Made by a program: the position numbers and the translations under genes | In this document: positions 19,676 to 25,030 of the stretch, in pieces | Layout of the letters: every line of letters starts with the position of its first letter | Numbering within the stretch: position 1 is the first letter of the stretch | Virus record (IMG/VR): IMGVR_UViG_3300025301_000103 | Coordinates: 1 to 25,030 of that record | Reading direction: 5' to 3' (one strand) | Source: a virus | DNA: 25,030 bases | Notes under the pieces: generated by a model | What the model saw: only the letters and a program-made list of their open reading frames with translations | The model's database searches: none | Told to the model about the DNA's origin: nothing

Positions 19676-20245
19676 ACTGACGATGGTACAGGCGACTATC
19701 TGGTGAATGATGCTGGCACGATAGCCGAGGGATCGACTTCGATCACTACGGATACCGGCGCTGGAACGTACCTGATAGGCGATATTTTCTACTTCGCTTC
19801 CGTGTACGCGGTTCATCCTGAGACGAAGGCAACACTCACGAAGTTGAAAGAGTTTACCGTTACGGCGAACTCCGGGACTTCTGCAACTACGATCAGTTTC
19901 TCTCCTGCGCTTTATAGTTCAGGTGCGAAACAGAATGTCAGTGCGATGCCTGCCAATAATGCCGCCTTGCATAAAAACGAAAGCGACCAGTCTACTGATA
20001 TAGCTGCAAGCGCCGATTACGGTGTGAGCCTCGCTTATCACAAGGACGCTTTCTGCTTTGCAACGGCTGACTTGATCATGCCTCAGGGCGTTGATTTCTC
20101 GGCACGGGAAGTTATGGACGGTATCTCAATGAGAATTGTACGGGATTACAGTATTTCAGCAGATACGTTCCCGACAAGGATCGACGTTCTCTACGGGTAT
20201 AAAACCATCAGGCCAGAAATAGCCTGTCGTATCCAGATGAACTAA
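19676..20245 (+). CDS. Major capsid protein, exon 2 (P22 coat-like)
   Basis: These are the last 189 codons of the coat. Splicing joins ...QHTSG to TDDGTGDYLVND in frame, with no stop. The continuation (GDIFYFASVYAVHPETKATL, FTVTANSGTSATTISFSPALY, then FATADLIMPQGVDFSARE and RIDVLYGYKTIRPEIACRIQ) is the normal C-terminal half of P22-family coat proteins, including the GVyaV.PETK-like segment. Upstream in-frame codons from 19673 (TTG) are intron sequence, and there is no ribosome site, so it is not an independent gene. A strong UUCG hairpin follows. Confidence 0.85.
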   Translation, partial: TDDGTGDYLVNDAGTIAEGSTSITTDTGAGTYLIGDIFYFASVYAVHPETKATLTKLKEFTVTANSGTSATTISFSPALYSSGAKQNVSAMPANNAALHKNESDQSTDIAASADYGVSLAYHKDAFCFATADLIMPQGVDFSAREVMDGISMRIVRDYSISADTFPTRIDVLYGYKTIRPEIACRIQMN

Positions 20246-20251
20246 ACCACA

Positions 20252-20277
20252 GGGAGGGCTTCGGCCCTCCCCTTCTT
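20252..20277 (+). terminator. Strong UUCG hairpin after the coat gene (terminator or attenuator)
   Basis: GGGAGGGC-TTCG-GCCCTCCC (20252-20271) is an 8-bp perfect stem with a UUCG tetraloop, followed by a weak CTTCTT tract. It probably lowers transcription into the tail genes relative to coat, or protects the coat mRNA 3' end. Confidence 0.65.
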
Positions 20278-20289
20278 CAGGAGATAAAC

Positions 20290-20418
20290 ATGCCAAAGTG
20301 GATGTATAAAAAGGACAAGGGCGAAATCGTTTCCAAGCTCTTCCAGGATGGCGACGATATTCCGAAAGAGTGGAAAGAAAGCCCTGGCGAAGCTGAAAAG
20401 AAACCCAAGAAGAAATAG
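20290..20418 (+). CDS. Small charged protein between coat and neck genes (42 aa)
   Basis: MPKWMYKKDKGEIVSKLFQD begins this 42-residue protein, which ends in EAEKKPKKK. AGGAGATAAAC gives an excellent ribosome site 6 bases before the ATG, and the stop abuts the next ATG (20419). Small proteins of this look (W-Y-K-x-G, ending in lysines) are common between coat and adaptor genes in such phages. Function unknown. Confidence 0.65.
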   Translation: MPKWMYKKDKGEIVSKLFQDGDDIPKEWKESPGEAEKKPKKK

Positions 20419-21069
20419 ATGGCTTTAACGAATTTTGCGACCTTAAAAACCGCAATAGCTTCGGAGTTCTCACGCTCCGATACGGGGTTCACCAATGCTG
20501 TGCCTGATTATGTTCTGAGGGCGGAAGCGGTTCTGAACAGGCGTTTGAGAACGCACCAGATGCGGGCGACGGCGACGGTTACTATTTCCTCATCGGCAAG
20601 CACTGCCTCCCTGCCTACGGGATTTCTATCGGATATTGGATTGCACTACACGTCCGACCTGAGTCAGCTAACCCCTGCGACAGACGCCGATCTGGTCTAC
20701 TGGGGCGCAACGGATTCAGGCCAGCCCCGGCTCTACAGGGTTGGAGCGACGGTGTACGAGTTTGATAGACCAGCGGACCAGGCCTATTCAACGAAGGCCG
20801 TTTATTTCAAGGCGAATAATTTAACGTCCGACGCCACCAACTGGCTGATGACCAATTACCCCGATGCGTACCTTTATGCGGCGTGTTTCGAGGCTGCGGC
20901 GGCAAGACAGGCCAAGGATCGAATGGCAATATATAAACCTCTAAGGGACGAGATTATCGAGGAAATTAACCGTCTTAATTCCAAGACCCAGGGTCGTGTA
21001 AGAATGCGGCACGATTCGAGCCTTGCAAGGGGGAACCAGTTTAACGTCAACACCGGCGGTTATCTATGA
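20419..21069 (+). CDS. Head-to-tail adaptor protein (P22 gp4-like)
   Basis: This 216-residue protein is in the place of P22 gp4, which binds beneath the portal. LKTAIASEFSRSDTGFTNAVPDYVLRAEAVLNRRLRTHQM at the N-terminus, then a beta-rich centre (SLPTGFLSDIGLHYTSD) and helical YLYAACFEAAAARQAKD are typical of phage adaptor proteins of this kind. The stop overlaps the nozzle gene (ATGA). Confidence 0.75.
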   Translation: MALTNFATLKTAIASEFSRSDTGFTNAVPDYVLRAEAVLNRRLRTHQMRATATVTISSSASTASLPTGFLSDIGLHYTSDLSQLTPATDADLVYWGATDSGQPRLYRVGATVYEFDRPADQAYSTKAVYFKANNLTSDATNWLMTNYPDAYLYAACFEAAAARQAKDRMAIYKPLRDEIIEEINRLNSKTQGRVRMRHDSSLARGNQFNVNTGGYL

Positions 21070-22559
21070 TTGTATTCGGGGAGTTCGCTCCCGACCAGCC
21101 AGCCCTGGATTCGGGCGGTCAGTTCAGTACGGTTGCCAAGAACGTCATCCCAAGGACGAAACACTCCTATGCTCCCCTTGGAACATTGGCGGCATTGACA
21201 AATGCCCTTGATAACAACTGTCAGGGTGCGGCGGCGTTCAGGGATTCAACTGGTGCGGTTAATTCATTCGCAGGGGATACGAGTAAGCTCTATAAACTTT
21301 CCCAGACAACCTATTCGGACGTTACGGGCTCGACCACTCCCTCTGTTGCAGACGACGATACATGGCAATTCGCGAAGTTCGGCGAGAGAATTATAGCGGT
21401 CAGCGGCCACGCCACGAATACCCAGAGCTATGTAATGAACAGTTCGAGTACCTTTGCCGATCTGGACTCCGACGCCCCAAGGGCGAGACACATAGCCCAG
21501 ATTAAAGACTTTATAATGCTGGGGAACACTTATACCTCAGCGGACGACGCTGTGGCGAACAGGGTCCACTGGTCAGCGATAAACGACCCCACGGACTGGC
21601 CTACCATTGGAAGCGCGGACGCAGCGAGTAAACAGAGTGACAGACAAGACCTCCCTTCGGGAGGATGGATTCAGGCAATCACGGGAGCTGTAGGTGGTAC
21701 GGACGGAGTTATATTCATGGACGACGCGGTGTATCGTGTTATTTATTCAGGTCCGCCAACGGTCTTTGAATTCTATGAGGTTGAAAGAGCCAGGGGGACG
21801 ATAGCTCCGAGGAGCGTGGTCAATATAGGGGATTCGTGTTTCTATCTCAGCCGCGACGGGTTCTTCCAGTTTAACGGGCAGGATTCTATCCCGATAGGGG
21901 ACCAGAAGGTAGACAAGACATTCTTTTCAAGATACACGCAGGATTACCCTCATTTAGTATGGGGCGCAAGCGATCCAATTAATAAGGTCGTGATGTGGAC
22001 CTACCCCTCCGCCTCGACTTCAAACGCGACAAAGGCGCTCATATTTAACTGGAGTCTCAATGAATGGTCTGAGGCGGAGTTTAATTCCCAGGTGTTATTT
22101 ACCGACCTGACCCAGGGATATACTTTAGAAGGTCTGGACGATGTCGAAAGCCAACTGGACGACCTTCCCTATAGTCTGGATTCGAGGATCTGGACGGGGG
22201 GCAAGGAAGTCCTCGCAGTTTTTGACACGGATAAGAAAAACGCCACATTCTCAGGGGTGAACCTTGCGGCGGTGATTGAATCACAGGAGATAGGCGGGGG
22301 CGAGAGGGTTCTGATCGACGGTATCAGACCTTATGTGGATGTCAGTAATACGGCGCACCTTACCGTTGCCTTAAAGACACGCGACGACGTAGGCGCTTCC
22401 ATAACGACGGGGACGGCTTCGGGTATAGACGCAGATGGTCAGGCTCATTTCACCACGTCCTCGAGATATGCAAGGGCGCAGGTCAATATAGCCGCCAGTG
22501 CGACGTGGACTCACGCCCAGGGAGTAGATGCAGATATAACCGCTGACGGAACGGCGTAA
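21066..22559 (+). CDS. Tail nozzle / DNA-stabilisation protein (P22 gp10-like)
   Basis: This 497-residue beta-rich protein has repeating beta-propeller-like segments (DTSKLYKLSQTTYSDVTGS, DTWQFAKFGERIIAVSGH, DFIMLGNTYTSADDAVANRVHWSAINDPTDW, CFYLSRDGFFQFNGQDSIPIGDQKVDK). These match the family of P22 gp10, which closes the tail channel. The order portal-scaffold-coat-adaptor-nozzle is that of P22. It starts at ATG 21066 overlapping the adaptor stop and ends in TAATG with the next gene. Confidence 0.82.
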   Translation: MIVFGEFAPDQPALDSGGQFSTVAKNVIPRTKHSYAPLGTLAALTNALDNNCQGAAAFRDSTGAVNSFAGDTSKLYKLSQTTYSDVTGSTTPSVADDDTWQFAKFGERIIAVSGHATNTQSYVMNSSSTFADLDSDAPRARHIAQIKDFIMLGNTYTSADDAVANRVHWSAINDPTDWPTIGSADAASKQSDRQDLPSGGWIQAITGAVGGTDGVIFMDDAVYRVIYSGPPTVFEFYEVERARGTIAPRSVVNIGDSCFYLSRDGFFQFNGQDSIPIGDQKVDKTFFSRYTQDYPHLVWGASDPINKVVMWTYPSASTSNATKALIFNWSLNEWSEAEFNSQVLFTDLTQGYTLEGLDDVESQLDDLPYSLDSRIWTGGKEVLAVFDTDKKNATFSGVNLAAVIESQEIGGGERVLIDGIRPYVDVSNTAHLTVALKTRDDVGASITTGTASGIDADGQAHFTTSSRYARAQVNIAASATWTHAQGVDADITADGTA

Positions 22560-23512
22560 TGGCTGACTATTTCACAAGAATCCCCGGCCCTCTGGAGGTT
22601 ATGCGGAGGCTGGGGTTAAACGTCCCTTCGGGCCAGCAACTGGGAAAGTTTTCTACGGCTGTTCCTGAGTTTGTAGGCCCACAGGCTGACGTTGCGGGTA
22701 TGGTCAGGGATGCGGGCCAGGTTATGCCCAACATACAGTCTGGAGACTACGGGCAGGCATTAGCGAACCTCGGTATGGCTGCGGCGGCTATCCCGTTTAT
22801 GGCAATTCCGGGGACGGTATCACAGGTCAAGAAGTTATTTCCTGGCCCTAAAATGACACGTCAAGAATTTAAAGACGTTTTCTTGAGTCGTAGTAAAGAC
22901 CGCCAGAAATGGGGTGCGGAAAGAAAAGAAAGAATCAATGATTTGCGAGATCAGGTAAAAGAAGTCCAGAAATACCGGGGGCATTCTCTCTCATGGCAGG
23001 GGCCACCTAAACGAACCTGGGAGCCTTCTCGTAAAGTGGAATTAGAAGATGTTTTGGTAACTCGCTCACGAAATCGGCCTTATGAAGCTGATAAATTAAG
23101 GTCGGCCCGTCCATATTTAGCATTAGACAAAGGGAATTTTTGGGGTAAACGTTTTAGAAAAGAGGTTTCTGATAAAGCGGGAAACATTGATATTTATGGT
23201 CGGCAGGGAGTAGCAGAGGCCATAAACAGGGCAAATATGGAAGCTGTTCCGCGCATTTTGAAAAAGGAAGGTTGGACACTTCGCCACGGGTCCAAGGGCC
23301 GTTCTGGGCGGAAATCCAGTCGGTATCTTGTTTCCCCTGACAAGGATTATGAATTGCGACTTTCTGACCATTATCTGCCTGACACGATGGAACGGGCACA
23401 TAGTCGCAGTCAATACGGGACCAGATGGGACGATGAAATTGTTTTGGGAGGCACGGAATCGCCTGATCATATAATTGATAATATAAAGAAATTATATTTA
23501 GAAACGAAATGA
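22559..23512 (+). CDS. Virion-region protein with an apparently acquired C-terminal domain
   Basis: In this 317-residue protein the first 100 residues (PGPLEVMRRLGLNVPSGQQL, then AMAAAAIPFMAIPG) look like phage ejection-type sequence with a hydrophobic helix. From about residue 100 the DNA becomes clearly richer in A+T. The protein changes to a Lys/Arg-rich domain ending RILKKEGWTLRHGSKGRSGR, SSRYLVSPDKDYELRLSDHYLP and WDDEIVLGG. The SxYLxxxxxxxLRLSDH pattern is one I associate with scattered phage proteins of unknown function. It may be a delivered effector or toxin domain, but no catalytic motif is certain. Overlaps: TAATG upstream, ATGA downstream. Confidence 0.6.
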   Translation: MADYFTRIPGPLEVMRRLGLNVPSGQQLGKFSTAVPEFVGPQADVAGMVRDAGQVMPNIQSGDYGQALANLGMAAAAIPFMAIPGTVSQVKKLFPGPKMTRQEFKDVFLSRSKDRQKWGAERKERINDLRDQVKEVQKYRGHSLSWQGPPKRTWEPSRKVELEDVLVTRSRNRPYEADKLRSARPYLALDKGNFWGKRFRKEVSDKAGNIDIYGRQGVAEAINRANMEAVPRILKKEGWTLRHGSKGRSGRKSSRYLVSPDKDYELRLSDHYLPDTMERAHSRSQYGTRWDDEIVLGGTESPDHIIDNIKKLYLETK

Positions 23513-23838
23513 GTGAATTTCCCGGCATTACAGCTTCAACGGCCAGTACAGGGTTATTCCTGAGGGACGCCCTTGAATGGTCACGCCGTGTCATGCAGGG
23601 GAAACTGAACAATACCGCCCTCTGGACTCTGGCGGCGGATGCGGGAACCACGACATTCACGGACGACAGGATAGGACTGGAGACAGCCTTACACTGGAGT
23701 CCAACTACGGTAAACGCCGCTGCAATAGTGGCGAGCATGTACGTTTCGGAAACAAGCAGAAAGAATGGTGAAGTGACAATCTCACATACCAATAATTCCA
23801 ACACGGACAAGATATTCAGGATCACGTTTCATGGCTGA
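23509..23838 (+). CDS. Small virion-associated protein of unknown function
   Basis: This 109-residue protein, MSEFPGITASTASTGLFLRD, has mixed helix and beta content and ends ISHTNNSNTDKIFRITFHG, suggestive of a small beta-sandwich decoration or tail protein. It is coupled to neighbours by a 4-base and an 8-base overlap. Not recognised with certainty. Confidence 0.55.
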   Translation: MSEFPGITASTASTGLFLRDALEWSRRVMQGKLNNTALWTLAADAGTTTFTDDRIGLETALHWSPTTVNAAAIVASMYVSETSRKNGEVTISHTNNSNTDKIFRITFHG

Positions 23839-24961
23839 GCCTCTTCCACATCGACTCCCCGCAGGCGGTCTGCTTCCAGGGCGGTATAGTTATTTTTCGG
23901 CACCACCTTGGTTTATGGACACCGATGACCAACGCCGTGGCGGCACCGGCGCGTATTTTGAACTTGATCATTCTATCTATGATAATCCTGGAGGATGGGC
24001 CGCTTCTACTTTTGCCCCGGATGTAAGGGATTTTATTGAAACGGAAAACAGGAATGTTTCCTTTGCTCCTTATTCGGATCACCCTACAACAGTGACCGCG
24101 AGAAATCTGCCAGTTGGGGCTTTTGGCAGGGGAAAAGACAGCACCTATGGTGAGATAATACAGACCCCAGATGTGGCATATTTTACACAGTCAAGACCTG
24201 AGCTACCATCACCAGTAGCAGAAGACAAGCCCCTGGTATCAGGTGAGCAAAGGTCTACTTTCCCCATACCGACAACCCAATGGTTTAACCCAGATACAGA
24301 GGAGGTTGTAGACATAGGACAAGGGGGACCGCAGTATTTCAGCGGCTTATCTACAGCCAGGCCAAAGCCGGAAGGCTTCCTTGGCAAGGTGGGCGATTTC
24401 TTCACCAGACCAGGCAGAGATATAAGAGATATGACCCAGGTTCCTGTTATGGGTTCCGGTGTGGCAGCGGCAGCGAGGGGCATTCTTCCGTTTGCCATAC
24501 CTGGCGCGGGGTTACTGAGTTTAATTGCCGGGGCGTTAGGCGGAGGTGATGAGACGCCGTTTCAGTACGAAGGCAAACAGGTGACTGATATTGGAATCGG
24601 ACCAAACCAGACCTGGCTTGGCGCAGCCGACAGATACGGAAAAGACGGAAGATTTATCGAGGGCGCAAAGGGCGGCGGATATTATATGTACAACGACAAA
24701 ATAGACATGAGCAAGCTGGGCGGCGGACGTGAAAAGGATGACAGGGGAAATATTATCGGACGCGATATAACCGTTCATACTGATGAGGGTCCGATAGCTG
24801 CGACTTACAGGGTAGACGACACGGGCGCCGCGTCAATTACAAGTGAGGGATTCGGCGCACCCGGCGTGGACTACGGTGATATTTACTATGGCGGGGCTGA
24901 TTACGAGGGACTTGATACTGGATCAGACGAGCAGTGGGACGCCTATTGGGGGGATTGGTAA
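23831..24961 (+). CDS. Structural or ejection-type protein of unknown function
   Basis: This 376-residue protein is rich in Gly, Pro and Asp, with one hydrophobic stretch around residues 205-237 (GVAAAARGILPFAIPGAGLL). The C-terminal third is Gly/Tyr/Asp-rich and strongly acidic (YGDIYYGGADYEGLDTGSDE). Low-complexity segments with a glycine-rich membrane-active helix are common in phage internal virion proteins. The family is not recognised. Confidence 0.6.
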   Translation: MAEPLPHRLPAGGLLPGRYSYFSAPPWFMDTDDQRRGGTGAYFELDHSIYDNPGGWAASTFAPDVRDFIETENRNVSFAPYSDHPTTVTARNLPVGAFGRGKDSTYGEIIQTPDVAYFTQSRPELPSPVAEDKPLVSGEQRSTFPIPTTQWFNPDTEEVVDIGQGGPQYFSGLSTARPKPEGFLGKVGDFFTRPGRDIRDMTQVPVMGSGVAAAARGILPFAIPGAGLLSLIAGALGGGDETPFQYEGKQVTDIGIGPNQTWLGAADRYGKDGRFIEGAKGGGYYMYNDKIDMSKLGGGREKDDRGNIIGRDITVHTDEGPIAATYRVDDTGAASITSEGFGAPGVDYGDIYYGGADYEGLDTGSDEQWDAYWGDW

Positions 24962-25030
24962 TAACGCAACTCTGGGGAGTTACGGGGTCGGAGATAGACG
25001 ACGTTTGGCCCAGTGTCGAACCTTTTATCC
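24955..25030 (+). CDS. 5' end of a further phage gene (partial)
   Basis: An open frame from TTG 24955 reads MVITQLWGVTGSEIDDVWPS and continues VEPFI to the window edge. The opening with VWPxVEPxI resembles phage proteins of the acetyltransferase-like type encoded in virion regions, but only 25 codons are visible. A G-rich run precedes the TTG. It overlaps the previous stop by a few bases. Confidence 0.4.
   Translation, partial: MVITQLWGVTGSEIDDVWPSVEPFI

Noticed and set aside
19673-20245. Coat exon 2 as a separate gene starting at TTG 19673
   Set aside because: No ribosome site, the first codon is intron sequence, and the protein begins in the middle of the coat fold; the intron model explains it fully.
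23154-23825. 223-codon minus-strand frame across the 22559 and 23509 genes
   Set aside because: No ribosome site, crosses two coupled plus-strand genes, and its product shows no fold-like pattern.
1-25030. CRISPR arrays, IS elements or transposase genes
   Set aside because: No regularly spaced repeats, terminal inverted repeats with a transposase frame, or Cas-like proteins were seen.

Overview
This window is a tightly packed stretch of a temperate tailed phage with a P22-like (podovirus-type) head and neck module. The host is probably an alphaproteobacterium. This rests on a GcrA-like protein (GcrA is an alphaproteobacterial cell-cycle regulator) and a tyrosine integrase of a type I associate with that class. 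An apparently intact attP sits between a lysis gene (left) and int (right), so the DNA seems to be in phage order (circular or permuted) rather than an integrated prophage cut at att.

Layout. 1-446: end of the lysis region, a T4-type lysozyme with a disrupted 5' end. 447-649: attP, with the 5' half of a tRNA-Pro gene flanked by 14-bp repeats. 597-6672 (minus strand): one long leftward operon, mostly with ATGA/TAATG overlaps. From its promoter it runs: small coiled protein, ERF annealing protein, YqaJ exonuclease, protein with an SSB-like tail, HNH-type protein, XRE regulator, DUF1367, small membrane protein, small secreted protein, VUT/YhhQ-type transporter, QueF-like enzyme, DpdA-like transglycosylase, small protein, excisionase, integrase. 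6673-7496: immunity region with an S24 repressor, a Cro-like protein, promoters and inverted-repeat operators. 7494-12318 (plus): early rightward operon with a winged-helix protein, a C5-cytosine methyltransferase containing a long second reading frame, DUF1064, a zinc-finger protein, a GcrA-like protein, a DnaA-domain-IV-like protein, a DUF1376 replication protein, a possible loader, a second DNA methyltransferase and an unknown protein. 12340-13768: SleB-type hydrolase, a DUF551-like protein and a run of tiny genes. 13831-25030: a third (NPPW) methyltransferase, then small and large terminase, portal, scaffold, coat protein split by a group I intron, neck/tail proteins and virion proteins of unknown function.

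Most notable points. (1) A three-gene module (YhhQ-type importer, mini QueF-like enzyme lacking the NADPH motif, DpdA-like transglycosylase) predicts that the phage replaces guanine in its DNA with a 7-deazaguanine made from scavenged preQ0/preQ1. (2) A 264-nt group I intron without an endonuclease gene interrupts the coat gene; removing it gives a 406-residue P22-type coat protein. (3) A 235-codon reading frame nested in the cytosine methyltransferase gene looks protein-like in its own right and ends exactly at the next gene's start. (4) The second methyltransferase sits between two copies of the same gene start, the footprint of a recent cassette insertion. With three methyltransferases plus a deazaguanine module, the genome appears heavily invested in DNA modification.
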